Part shown: positions 9,460 through 24,690 of the stretch, in pieces
How positions within the stretch are numbered: position 1 is the stretch's first letter
Layout: the number at the start of each line of letters is the position of its first letter
NCBI GenBank assembly: GCA_905250025.1
Contig: CAJNOJ010000008.1
Coordinates: 744,001-808,000, forward strand
Reading direction: 5' to 3'
Length of the DNA stretch: 64,000 bases
Source of the DNA: Adineta ricciae
Lineage: Eukaryota > Rotifera > Eurotatoria > Adinetida > Adinetidae
The notes under the pieces: generated by a model
Told to the model about the DNA's origin: nothing
The model's database searches: none
Seen by the model: only the letters and a program-made list of their open reading frames with translations
Position numbers and translations under genes: made by a program

Positions 9460-11172
9460 TTAGGAATTGTAGTGTTTCACTTGAACATCAATTGTTCGCC
9501 CTTTGCTACGCAATTCTCTTTGCAAAAAGGATGATCTTTGCTGTATTTGCTTGATATCTCCGGGTGTTGGAATGTGCAGCGTCATCTTCTTCATTCGAAA
9601 ATTGTTGCCCGATAAACGTCTCAATCTGAGCGAAATTTCACGCAATAAAACATTAATATGGTATTCATCACCAATGATATGAAAATATCGAACGTTACTC
9701 ATGGATATCATTAAATCAATCAATGCTGAAACCATTGAATTTTTGCAATTCGAACAGTCCTTCTGACTGCTAAAGTGCTTTGTACTGAATTGAAATGAAA
9801 AACTTTTGATGGTTGAATGGGCCATGTTTCGTCCATGAAAATTGTAGGGAAGCTCGTCGCAATTTATTTTGAGTCGCTTAATTTGATTTTTCATTAAAAT
9901 GATATCATCATACAGCCAAGAACAATCTGCTGTGTCTTTATAGATCAGGCTAACAGAGTTCAACTTAGGAAATTGTCTGATCAATTCATCCATTCCAGTA
10001 AAACGAATAATATGGAGTGAGGTAATGTTAGTGAACGTAGGTAGATTGAATGTTACGGAAGAAGCCGGCATTTCCATAGATAAAGCATGGATTTGTTTAG
10101 GATTGATTCTTCGCTGAATCATTTGCATAAAGGCATCATCTGTTGACTTGTTCAGGCGCAATTTTGTTATGCGCTGACTTAAAATATCAGCAGAAAACAC
10201 ATTAACGGCATCGTTCAATGTAAGATATTCGGAAATTTCCAGAGCAATGTCCCGGTAGAGATCAATTTTTGATATGAAATCAGATGACTGAAAACAGAAC
10301 GAAGTCAGTCTCATAAACATAAATGTTACTTACTGGATCTTCTGAATTGAATTTTTTCAGATAGTCAGCCAATATCTTCAAAACTACATCATGATCAGTT
10401 TTGTTTGCATACCGAAATAAGTGTCCATCTTTAAATAACAACTTATATCTATAGCCCAATGTTATCGAGTCATCTACTTCTCGTATACTTATTGGCATAA
10501 CACCAATAAGTAATGGACATTGTTCGATTGAGAATTTACCAGAGAATGTTGTATGAAATGTCTCTCTCCAGTTATTATCCAATCTAGTCAAAAGAAAGAA
10601 AAAGAATAGAGTTGTTTATATTGAAGTAGAGTTAACAAACTCTTCTCTGCATGATTCATTGGTAACATCGAAGGATCGGACAATATAATGTTCATTCATA
10701 TAATCAATAATATCATCAGAACATAACACTTGTTGACAGAAGACATTGCTGTAAACAGTGCTGTCGTTGTGTATGTAGATCAACAATGGACAAGACTGGA
10801 ATTATGAGAAGAAATCGAAAATTAGAATACCAAATTGAGCCAAGTGAACATATAAAATTACTTCTAAGTTGAAGGCTTTTCACACGCTTGTCTAAGAGAA
10901 TCTGTGAAGAATGCCGGACAAGCACTGTAGCGGTGCATAAAACGTTGAAACGAAGTATCAATTACAAGATCTTTAATTGATTAAAGAATGAAACCTCTTC
11001 CATATTCAATACTTTTGTGAGTCAAATCAGACTTACCAGGACCTAGATCGTCGAATTCTACTTCAGTATCAGATACATCATTGCCGTCTTCGACTATTTC
11101 ATCGTCCTGTTTAGAAATTCTAACATAAGCAAATTGGTCAAGTACATAAAAGTGTTGAGTCATTTTCGACAC
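9460..11172 (-). pseudogene. FAF1-type UAS domain joined to F-box-like protein; frame-damaged
   Basis: Read on the minus strand, five blocks can be joined: A 11172-11037, B 10970-10862, C 10795-10637, D 10583-10334, E 10287-9460. Blocks B-D match the UAS domain of FAF1/UBX proteins, a thioredoxin-like fold of ubiquitin/p97 adaptors. B has Phe-Met-His-Arg-Tyr; C has Pro-Leu-Leu-Ile-Tyr-Ile-His-Asn-Asp and Asn-Val-Phe-Cys; D has the late UAS strands. D splices cleanly into E, about 275 aa with an F-box-like start (Ile-Ala-Leu-Glu-Ile-Ser-Glu-Tyr-Leu) and leucine-rich remainder, instead of the expected coiled coil and UBX domain. Block B ends with an in-frame TAG, and its phase does not fit C; one missing base in an A-run near 10877 explains both. 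C to D is also out of phase. Either a decaying chimeric copy or sequence errors; block E alone could still be expressed. Confidence 0.6.
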
Positions 11173-12548
11173 GTAAGTAGATCATCCCTGAGCGCTAAGC
11201 TTAGCCTAAAGTATTTGAAAAAGTGACAAAAACTTATACAAACAATTTTTGAACACTTTGAATGCCCTCAAAGGTCAGACAGAATAGATAGAACACAATA
11301 TAGAACTTGTTGTTGGTATTAGTCATACTTACCATTTGTTTAATGTGTAGCTGAGCTAGTCTAAAATATAACACAACTACGAACGCTTAAAAAGGAAGAG
11401 AATGATTGTCACCAGTTTACCTTGATGTATTCTCTTATATATGTGCAAATATTGAAAGGAGAGGTTTTTTCCCAGTCGGTGAATAGCGTTCTTTAAACGA
11501 TACTGACGTATGTGTTTTTTCCTTTCGTCGGTACACCGATGAATGAGGCCTTTTTTATTCTTTTGGTCTTTAAAGTTTCTACATCCAACAATTTCAGTGT
11601 AAGATAGCTTTTTCGGTTTACATTATCAATAAATTCGAACAAAAAAGGAAATAAAAAGACATGTATTTACAAATGTTGCAATTTGCGGAAGCCTTTTCAC
11701 GCAATTTGTAAGTTTCCTTAGAATTTTTCTCAATCTGAGGTGTGTCGCCATATAAGTACATTGGTAAACATATGCACATCTGCAATATCAAATAATTATA
11801 CAATTGCGTGACTGTCTGGTTATAAACTACATTTCAACTGATGGTTCGTTTTCAAAATCCAATGTCCAATGAATTCTTTTTTTCCAGACTTCACAAAAAA
11901 GTGCATAAGTTGTTGAAAATCAACGTTTTCTGAAGGTTCATATGAGCACAATGAAGCAATCTCAATATCCATATAAAATTGGTAGGAGAAGAAAATGAAA
12001 GGTATTTGATTAATATTTGGTAATGATAGAATGCTATCTAATATAACATAGTAATGATCAGTGTGTTGCCCAATTCAATATTCATTATAGACATCCTGAA
12101 TACAAATATGTATGATTTGTTTCTTCAATGCTGACTTTTTGATGATTTTTATGGTTAGAATCTCTTCGTTGATATTGACAATCTTGAGTCGGGTTTTGTT
12201 CCGTAGTATCGAATTTGAAGAGGGAGTTCTACCACTAGAGGTCACACTCTTCCTATGAATATTCCAACTTGCGATGCAATATGATCCATATAATACCATT
12301 GTCTACAGAACAAATATACTAGCTTGTTCTCGAATGGTCGAGAAAGTTCTTCTTTACTCCTTGCTTTCTCTGTTTTAATGTCTTTTTCTCTTCCAAATGT
12401 GTCGCTAGCACATCCGCACGTTCTTTATAAAAGGCTGGATTCCTTTGTACTCCATTTTCCTAGATTTTCACTTGACTTTCAGATTTTTCTTGAATTGTTA
12501 TTTTCTCCTACTTTTCATTCCAAATACTTTCATATCAATTTAATCAAT
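11173..12548. other. Intergenic between UAS/F-box locus and Hsp110
   Basis: No recognisable gene. Minus-strand open frames at 11618-11803 and 12075-12299 have no family features; they might be decayed exons of the locus below, but nothing supports this. The Hsp110 promoter should lie in the last few hundred bases. I saw no clear heat-shock-element array by eye. Confidence 0.4.
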
Positions 12549-16280
<3,732 letters not shown>

Positions 16281-17225
16281 ACTCAAATTCACAAAAACTT
16301 TAGACTAAATTATCTTTTTTGTGTGTGTCTGCATGTTCTGCTGCGTTCTCTCGGTTTTTTTTATTTCTGTCGTGAGATTCTATATTTGTCAATCACGCGA
16401 GTCATAACTCTCTGTTTATGTTCGACTCATACAGTTCTATTCAAATGATGACCTTTCGTCTTTTTCCTTCTTTCATACGTTCTGTATCATATCCGGTCTA
16501 TATGTTCAGATCTTGTGGACACATACTTTTTGAGTTCATTCTCATCCGAGAACAAAAAAAACAAATTTAGAAAATTAACATTAAGATGATAAAATTAGTC
16601 AAGAAAAAAAAACCAATAAACATTAAAACATTGTCATATTCACAAAATCAACTATGGCATTCTGCTGATCATTTATTGAAGTGATTTTTTCACATCTGTA
16701 TCTAATAGCACGTTTTTAATTTTCGCCAGCGGGGAATCCTTGCAACAGTGACTATCATGCGGTAAGATGTCGATATTTCAGTTCCATATCGTGCACATTC
16801 TTTGATTACACCATCAATTAACATGCCCGATATCTGTTCTCTTCTTCCTAATCATATCTATCATTGTGATAATTAGCAGTTCGATCAATGCTATTGCTGA
16901 GAAAATTCATTCTTCATTCACATTTGTCTGTTAAAATTCCATCTTCTTCATTTCATCGATCATTAACATTTGCATAATTTTCATTGGTAATCAGTCTTTT
17001 TCTTCTCTCTCTCTCTTTCTGCTTCGTTCGTTTCGTCTCTGTCTTTTTCGCCACGAATGTTTATTAAGTCTCCTTTCTAGATTGGATAAGTAAGTGAGAA
17101 ATAACATAAACAAACTACAAGTTGTTATGCTCTTTTATGAAGTGTGTTAGCTTTTCTCACACGATCGTTATCCTTTTTCTTTCGAAATAAATATCTATCT
17201 TCAAAACAGAATATCACATTCAATA
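16281..17225. other. Intergenic: Hsp110 3' UTR and upstream of C2-PDZ gene
   Basis: T-rich sequence with a polyadenylation signal near 16615. A CTCTCTCTCT tract lies near 17005-17020. No gene seen. Confidence 0.5.
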
Positions 17226-18632
17226 ATGAGCAAGCAACAACGATCAGCGTCCGGAATTATTCAATTGAGCCTATCTGCGTCGGATCATCATTTAACCGTA
17301 CAAAGTAAGTTTTGCTCACATTCGAAATGATAAGTTGAAGCTTCGTATTATGTAGTTCTTCAAGTGAAAGGCTTAAAATCATCGTTATCGAATGCTCTTG
17401 TCCGTATTACATTCATTCCTGACCGTAAACCACTGGAATGTCATACACGTACAGTTCCGAATCGAAATGGTCGAGGGGTGTTCAATGAAAAATTTACATT
17501 TGAAATCAATGACGACGATATGCACAAGCGTTTATGTTTTTCGGTGTATAATTATAGATGCGAGCAAAATCAAATGATTCTACAAGGTTGTTTGTCTTTT
17601 GGAATTCGAAATACATTACAAAAACAAAAAGTAATCAACGTCATAAATTGCACCATTTGATTTCGATTGTGTTTATCTTGTAGATAGATGGATGGTTTTA
17701 TTTATTGCCAGAAGACATTGGCGAATTACGTCATCAACAAGTAGCGAATCAATTCGATAAACAAGTGACGAAAATTAATCGTGATATTGCAAATCTACAA
17801 GAATATCAAGTATGTTCTTATCCCGAGTTTCGTCGCTATTAAATATGGAATCATACCAGGCAAAGGAAAACATCCGGATTGAGAATGTTATTCATTTCAG
17901 AGCGCAGGTGCCGGAAATGCAACGAACATTAGCTTGACGACATGTCCAAATATTGCGAGCAATAGAGAAGAGAGAAACTAATTAAATCCGTTGTTTTCAC
18001 GATTATCAATGGCAGGATAATTATCTTTCTGTTTTTGTTTCTTCCGTAGTTTACGATCTCGCGTGGTACGAATGATTCATTCGGATTCACTGTCATCGGC
18101 GACAGTCCGACATTCATTGGAAAAGTTAGTGAAAATAGTCCAGCGGCTGTCGGCGGACTAAAATCAGGTGATTACATTGTGAAAATCAATGGTCAGAATG
18201 TTTCACGTGCTCAACAACGAACTGTAGCACATATAATACGGTACGCAGATGATTTCATCACTTGAAATAACAATCTTGAAATAAATTGATTTCTCTAGAC
18301 ATTTAAAACATTCAGTTACATTGGATATTCATCGTTATACAAATGATAATTTATTTTCATTAGTCTCTTCAAATGGTGCTTCATCAGCCGAAGATTCATC
18401 AACTTATAGCGATTCCTCACTTTCACATTATCAAGCAAGAAACATGCCTTTCCCTCTTCCATCTTCTCCATTGCCCAATCGAAAGTTCATTGATCTTGCC
18501 CACTTAGGACACTACATCGAACCGAAATCATTCATCCGACAAACACCCACAAACTCAGGAAGACCTTTTTACGAAATGACAAATTCATCTGTACTTGCAG
18601 TCAAAGGCTCACCTACGAATACATTTGTATAA
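17226..18632 (+). CDS. C2-PDZ protein resembling the N-terminal half of RGS3
   Basis: Exons 17226-17304, 17356-17630, 17684-17809, 17860-17907 (in frame and flanked by a 50-bp intron, but less certain), 18050-18240, 18299-18632; about 350 aa. Residues about 10-125 form a C2 domain (Gln-Val-Lys-Gly-Leu; Arg-Thr-Val-Pro-Asn; Phe-Asn-Glu-Lys-Phe; Gly-Cys-Leu-Ser-Phe-Gly) followed by Gly-Trp-Phe-Tyr-Leu-Leu, a C2-tail motif of RGS3. A PDZ domain follows, with Ser-Phe-Gly-Phe-Thr-Val as its carboxylate-binding loop and Leu-Lys-Ser-Gly-Asp-Tyr-Ile. The final ~95 residues are Ser/Pro-rich and end without an RGS domain. RGS3-type proteins link G-protein and ephrin signalling at membranes; without the GAP domain this one could only scaffold. 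C2 and PDZ calls strong, orthology moderate. Confidence 0.8.
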
Positions 18633-20275
18633 AATCTACTTGTACACTAACTTATTCTTCTGTAGTCATCATATGACATCATTCAATGTTGTAATACATA
18701 ATGTATTTAAATGTGTGTTTGAATGGCTTTTTACTTTTCTCTACATAAACAAGAGGCCAAGTGCACAGTTGTTCTTCAACGACACCTTTTGCTTTGTTCT
18801 GCTTTAGAATAAATAGAACAATGTCATCGGCTTTCTTTCAAATGTTCTTTATTCGTCTTTTTTTTTCTAACTCGATCTGATAACAGTTTTGACGTGAATG
18901 AAAAAGAATGTTGAGGAGATAATGATCCAATATTGTGCGGCAATTAACAACATCAATGCAGGGAATTTAGTCAAGATCATTATCACTCGAATCATCTATT
19001 GCACATCTCATAAATTTCGTATTTGTCTTCTTGCAAGGACGATGTTGTTGAACTTATCAAATGTTCGTTTGATCTCGAATGTACTCGCTTGCTCCTCATA
19101 ACACTTCTCGTTCGGAAATGTTAACTACACACAGCAGCTTGATGGAACGAGGGTGTTCTATTTTCCAACAAAAAGTCATCACTGAGCAGCAGTCGAACTG
19201 ATCTTTCACTTCTGACGAATATGGAACAATAGCACTGATTCAGCAATACCTATTCATGTGTCGTCAACAGATGTGCACTCGGAGCTGATGTCTATCACTC
19301 ATTTCAAGTCTTCACACATCTGTGACATCAACTTGAGACTAGTGCATACGAGCAATGAATAGTGTTCTTCAACAGGTATGTGAATCTCGTTCAATGTCTG
19401 CAATTAATTAACGAATAGAAGATAAGTAACAGACGAGTTGCAAGAGTTGAACTAGTAATACTTGAAGAATAACAAATGATTTGTTTATGTTTTCTATTAT
19501 GATTGAAGAGTTAATCAACTTCTTTTTCTATTCCCGATCAGGAAATCAGTTGTTCGCGTGGCGAAAGAAAACTTGAGAATATCACAGCGATAAATAAAAG
19601 AACAGAAGTCGAGTTAATTGAATTTCATAATCAAGGATTTTCTCGATAAGAAAGAAAATTCCAAGGACAAACTTGATTTAATCAACTCATAAGATAACTC
19701 CGATCTTCTTCAAGCTGAAATGAAAAAAACCCATGCTAATCATCAATCCTCACGTTCAAAATCAGAGAAGAAAAACATCGTGTTTATTGGCGTATCTAAT
19801 ATCAATGCATGCACAGTGTTTTATTTCTTTTTTTTCACAGCGTAATAATTAGGATAAATAGATAACGACAACACCACTGTTCGATCATGTACATCTATGT
19901 ATATATACACACACAAATAAAAATATACACTATACAAAACACACTCGAATAATCATAATCATAATAATAGTAATAATAATAATACAAAGAAATACATCGT
20001 TTTTTCTCTTTCTCGGTCTATTTATATATGTATGTATACGCGTATCACACGGATGAGGTAGATGCGTGTGGGGGATAAGTGATGTTAAAGAGAAGAAAAA
20101 AAGAAGAAAACTAAGAACATAAGATGATGCTTGCTAGCACCAAATAAATGTATTCACAGAAGTACTGTTTTATAGTAACAGCAAGCTGTTCTTGGCCATT
20201 CTTTTCGTTCTTTCTTTGAACATTATATACAAAAAGAAAAGATTGAGCGAATAGAAGGAAAAATCAAAGACTTAT
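18633..20275. other. Intergenic between convergent genes
   Basis: 3' flanks of the C2-PDZ gene (AATAAA near 18808) and of the minus-strand MiT/TFE gene. It contains an AAT-rich tract at about 19951-19985 and TATATA/ACACAC runs at 19895-19915. The open frame 18898-19101 lacks support. No other gene seen. Confidence 0.5.
19951..19985. repeat. (AAT)n-like imperfect microsatellite
   Basis: ATAATCATAATAATAGTAATAATAATAAT-type sequence in the 3' intergenic region. Confidence 0.7.
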
Positions 20276-22400
20276 TCAAGGAAAGCCACTACCGATATCC
20301 ATTTCATTGTCGAAACCAAACGATGCGGAAGATAAAAATGGATCGTGTGTGAGTGGAGAAAGTGGATCAGTTGATGTGTTTCCTACAGCACTATTTGTAT
20401 CATTACTATCTTCATCAACGAGACCAAATACTGAAAGGGCGTCAAGTGGCGGAAGCGAATCAAATGTAGCAAATATTGGTGTCGACGGAGGAACTAATGG
20501 ATTATTATTATTGTTCAATGATGATGATAATGATGATGGTTCTTGTTTGACACCATTTGGATTGGCCATGGCAATTGCTGGTGAACTTTTCAATGTGGTC
20601 GATGCTGCTGCAGTTGAGTTGATTGAAATGCCATGTGATAAACATTTGCGTTCTAGTTCCTGAAATAAAAAAAGAGGATTGCTTTTCGTCGCTCAAAGAG
20701 ATCGGCGTATCGATGGACGAACTTTGACTCGTTCTTGTAAAGCAAAATTTTGTTCAGCTAGCATCTGGCATTTTCCATCGATCAACGAAGCATTTTCGTA
20801 TTGGCGACGTAAGATTTTAATGTAATCAACCGATGCACGCAGTATTGTTCCTTTGTTTTGTTTTGCATCTCTGAAAAATGGAAAATATTTTCCTTTATAA
20901 TCTTTTCAGATTAAAAACACAGACATAGTTTAAGTAATCAGAGCTCAGTCAAGAAAATCTTCGCTTATTAAAGGTCAGAAAAGGCAAACTGATTAATTAT
21001 GTTCTCATCTCATCTCATCTCTAGATCTATATATGAAACACGTGAATAAATACTGGCACAACTAACTTAGGAAAAATGTGATTTACTTACAAATCAGCGC
21101 CCTTTGGTAGCAGTGTGCCGAGTTCTTTGATACGGTCGTTGATATTAAAACGACGACGACGTTCAACTTAACAAAAAAAAAGGAAAAGAGAACACTTGAA
21201 AAACAATTGGTTTTGTTTTTACATACTCATATTATGATTGTCCTTTTTCTGGCGATCTCGAAGAACAAGACGCATTTCATCTTCAGTTAATGGTAACCCA
21301 ATTTTCGCTTTCGCGCTTAAAATATTAGTTGGGCACGATGATGAATGTCGACTACTGCTGTCTAAACCATCTTTTGATAAGGATGATGATAAAAATACTG
21401 AACCAGGATGGTCGCCAGTGACCGTTGTTGATAACTATTAGAAAATACATATTCATATGTTGAAATTTCTTTTATAAATAGAAAACAAATCTGTACCCGA
21501 GGGGTTATGTTAATTCCATGGGTATTACTGTCAACGCTGCCACATGTTGCTTCATCGTTTAGTTGATCATCCATCTAAAAACAAAAGCGAATGAGTAGAG
21601 GATTGTTCTTTGGGTACAAAACGAATGAACCTCAGATGTAATTTCACTATCCGGTGATGATTCTTCCTGTGGTAACTAAAATAGAAGGTTATTGAGCGAG
21701 GTTTCATAGCATGAATGAACATACCACAGGTGAATCTTCAGCAACTAGTGTTTGTTTTCGACTTATTTGTTCCAAATGATAACGTGTTGGATTCTCAAGG
21801 CGCGTTTGAATCGTCTAAAAAAGATAAAGATTGCAGGTGAAAGTCGTTATTTCGTAAGACTGATGTTATCTACTTGTGTGAATGGTGTAGGTGCAATGGT
21901 TTGTTTAAGTAATACTGCAACTGCATCTAACTGTTTGGTTGTTGCCGGTGAGGATACTCGCATGTTATTTTGAGCATTTGTTATTCGAATTGGATTCGTA
22001 TCTCGTGTCAAATATGATGATTGATGTGGTGATAAACTTGTTCCAGTTGAATTCGGTGGTGTACGTTGTTTATGCGGACTTTCATCGGTCTAGAAGAGGG
22101 CAATATAGATAGAAATCAATGACAGCTTGTTAATTAACTTACTAGCTGTCGACGAAGTTGATTGGGAATCGGCCGTTTATTTGAATTTCTGAATAAAATA
22201 AAATCGTTCACTGAAATATTTAGAAAAAAAAACGCAATGTTTTTCTTTCACACATACGTCGGTTTCACAATGCGATATGTTGATGTTGGCGATGACAAAA
22301 GATCCTTGATCATCGCTTCATTCAAATACATGTTTTGTTGTCTTTCGTCAACAAGTTCAAAATCCAAATCAGGTAAGTTCGGATCAGATGAGGTGAACAT
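20276..22400 (-). CDS. MiT/TFE family bHLH-leucine-zipper factor (MITF/TFEB/TFE3-like)
   Basis: Ten exons on the minus strand: 22400-22258, 22188-22143, 22089-21874, 21814-21725, 21675-21631, 21574-21497, 21434-21227, 21166-21091, 20870-20729, 20659-20276; about 475 aa. Members bind E-box/CLEAR sites and drive lysosome, autophagy and pigment-cell genes. Diagnostic motifs: Leu-Glu-Asn-Pro-Thr-Arg-Tyr-His (about residue 141), then Leu-Thr-Glu-Asp-Glu-Met and Lys-Lys-Asp-Asn-His-Asn-Met. The basic region Ile-Glu-Arg-Arg-Arg-Arg-Phe-Asn-Ile-Asn-Asp-Arg-Ile and helix 2 (Asn-Lys-Gly-Thr-Ile-Leu-Arg-Ala-Ser-Val-Asp-Tyr-Ile) follow, then a zipper. The C-terminus has Val-Lys-Gln-Glu-Pro and an acidic end. 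One bHLH gene appears to stand for the four vertebrate paralogues. An acceptor (AG at 22436-22437) lies 36 bp upstream of the ATG. Very strong family call. Confidence 0.94.
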
Positions 22401-24690
22401 GAGTATGTCGTGTTGTATTTATTAAAATGAAATATCTGTAAAACAAAAGAAAATATCATGATATTAAAGAAAAAGTCAATTTGGAAGAAAAACGACTGAT
22501 TTCAAGGGACATGAATAAACAGCTGTTTTAACTCTTTATGAATGACGAAGGGAAATAAACAAAAGATAAGTGAAAAAAGAATCATAAGGAAGGCTGTAGA
22601 GCATCGGTAATGTAGAGTATTTTGACCAATAGAAATCGCGCAACGACGTTTTTTTTTTCTTCTTCTGTTCTCTCTCTCCCTTTCGATGCTTCTTCGTCTT
22701 TGCATTTGCAGGAGGAAGAGAAAGAGAGATGCTTTATTAAGAAACAACTATTCGAGAAAGAAAATTGAAATAGGATTAATTTAAATGTCTCATCCATGTT
22801 AGATGAAGAACAAAACAAAGAGAAACAACTCGATGTTTTATTAATTTCTTTCGTTTTTTTTTCAAAACATAATATTTTTATGACTCAAAATATGTCAAGA
22901 AAACAATTAAAAGATAAATATTCATATACGTAGTTATGAGTCAATTCAAATTGAATATATAAGCAAGTGAAAACATTGATAATCCTATCTGATTGTGTTT
23001 GTTTATTCAATGAAATGAATTCATGCTGTGATTGCTTATGCTTCTATCACAGAGTCTAATGTCTTAATGAAAAGTTTCTTATCTGTCTGACATGAGCGGG
23101 AGAAAAATCAGATATTTTTCTTGGGTGCTATTGTGACATGCATAATACTCAGATGTTGAAGTTTCTCGGCATGAGTATCAGTGAAGGCATATCCTAGACA
23201 ATATGTAATTACGAAGAAGAGAAGGATATATGAAATGGAACTTGCCATTTTATTGAAAATCCTCGTAAGATAATTTGAAATCTTGATTGGAGTATCCAAG
23301 ACATAATTAGAATTTATTTTTATCACATTGATTTAACGGAAAAGGAAAGTTCAAACTTTCAAATGTCTGTTGACGTCGAAATGAACATCCGTTGAGCTCG
23401 TGACTCGGAGACAAAGGCTGATGAATCAAGGTCAACCCTAACTGTGTCAACGTTTCGTCATTCGAAAAGTACAAAGACTATTTTTTTTAAAAGCGAAATA
23501 TTGTTCGCATTGACAATGATTGAAGGAGTAAAGAATTCCACTTCATGAGTCACAGCGCACTTAATTTAAAAAGACATGTAAAATGTTTTCTAACAAACAA
23601 GTACTTCACATCAATTATGATTATGTCCACAATGTTTCTTTTCAAATATAAATATTCGAGATCAGGGTGGCTGATTTTCATTTTTCTCTAGAAAGATTTT
23701 CATTGTGCTTTGCAACAACTCAGGTAAGATGCCAAACAACTTTTGGTTTATTTCTTTTGAGGATGTAAATATGGAAGTTGAGAGCTAGAGTTCAGAAGGT
23801 GGGACATTAGCTAGGCAAACTGTGCAATTTCCTGGAAGAAATCAATGCGATCACGATGACAAAAATCGTATTTGTTCCGTGTTTTCTTTTTGTTATTGAT
23901 TTTTTATGAAATAACAGAATTATTACCGATGCAATCGAATGATATCATTTTAAATTCATATTTAATCAGTTTTTTCCGCTGAGTACAAAAAAATAACAAA
24001 ATTGTACTGAGTTGGTAGTTATTTGTTTAGTTGTTGTGAACAAAACTGTTGTTTTGGACTGCCAGAGCAACTTCAGAAACTTCAATAGCAGGTAGGTAAG
24101 GGTCATGAACACATCGAAAAGCATTGCATTTCGAGAGAAAGAGAAAGAGTGAGCCCATTGACAAGAGCAGTTGACAGGTTGATTGTTAAGGATCACTTTA
24201 ATTTCTTTCTTGGATTGACATGATTGCTATAAAGAAAAAGACGGCAAACGCAAATTGTTTTTGATTTCTATAAGATTTTATGGCATCACGAACTGAAATG
24301 CCACCGTAGGTATCTTGGATTTAATCATGTACTTGTAAGAATCTTGACAACTCCGTCCATTTAGCACGGCCCTTAACTAATTCTCTTCGTTTCCCTCTAG
24401 AAAATCTCACTGAATAAAGTCTCATACGACAGTTGAAAAGCTTTTAAATATTCATTTAGTCCTACGCAGTCATCTGAAGCTGTAAGACTTGATAATTACA
24501 GTCTGAATGATGAGAAATGTTTTGAAGTATCAATAGCATTTTCTGTTTTTTATTCATAATGAACTCACGTCAACAAGCATCCATCATATCTTGTCTTACA
24601 GTAACGCACCACTTTTCGCTTCATATTTTCTATACCTCAATGAACTGAACAGTAAAGATTTCTATTTTTTGCTCTGCTTTTTAGATCCAA
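22401..24690. other. Long intergenic region between divergent genes
   Basis: About 2.3 kb separating the divergently transcribed MiT/TFE gene and the gene at 24691, so both promoters are expected here. It is AT-rich with a C/T-rich tract at about 22655-22720. Apart from the small signal-peptide ORF at 23108-23248 (minus) I see no gene; other short frames (22502-22747, 22582-22818, 23966-24196) are low complexity. Confidence 0.5.
23108..23248 (-). CDS. Possible 46-aa secreted peptide
   Basis: On the minus strand an ATG at 23248 opens a 46-codon frame. It begins Met-Ala-Ser-Ser, followed by about 15 hydrophobic residues (Tyr-Ile-Leu-Leu-Phe-Phe-Val-Ile) and a Gly-Tyr-Ala-Phe site that would suit signal peptidase. 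The remaining ~25 residues are polar and end Pro-Lys-Lys-Asn-Ile. It could be a small secreted peptide or chance; the frame also extends upstream to an ATG at 23326. No homologue recognised. Confidence 0.22.
   Translation of the reverse strand: MASSISYILLFFVITYCLGYAFTDTHAEKLQHLSIMHVTIAPKKNI

Noticed and set aside
10716..10961. 81-codon minus-strand ORF
   Set aside because: It runs across UAS blocks B and C and the intron between them in the wrong frame; the UAS match is in another frame.
20307..20663. 118-codon plus-strand ORF
   Set aside because: Antisense shadow of the last MiT/TFE exon.
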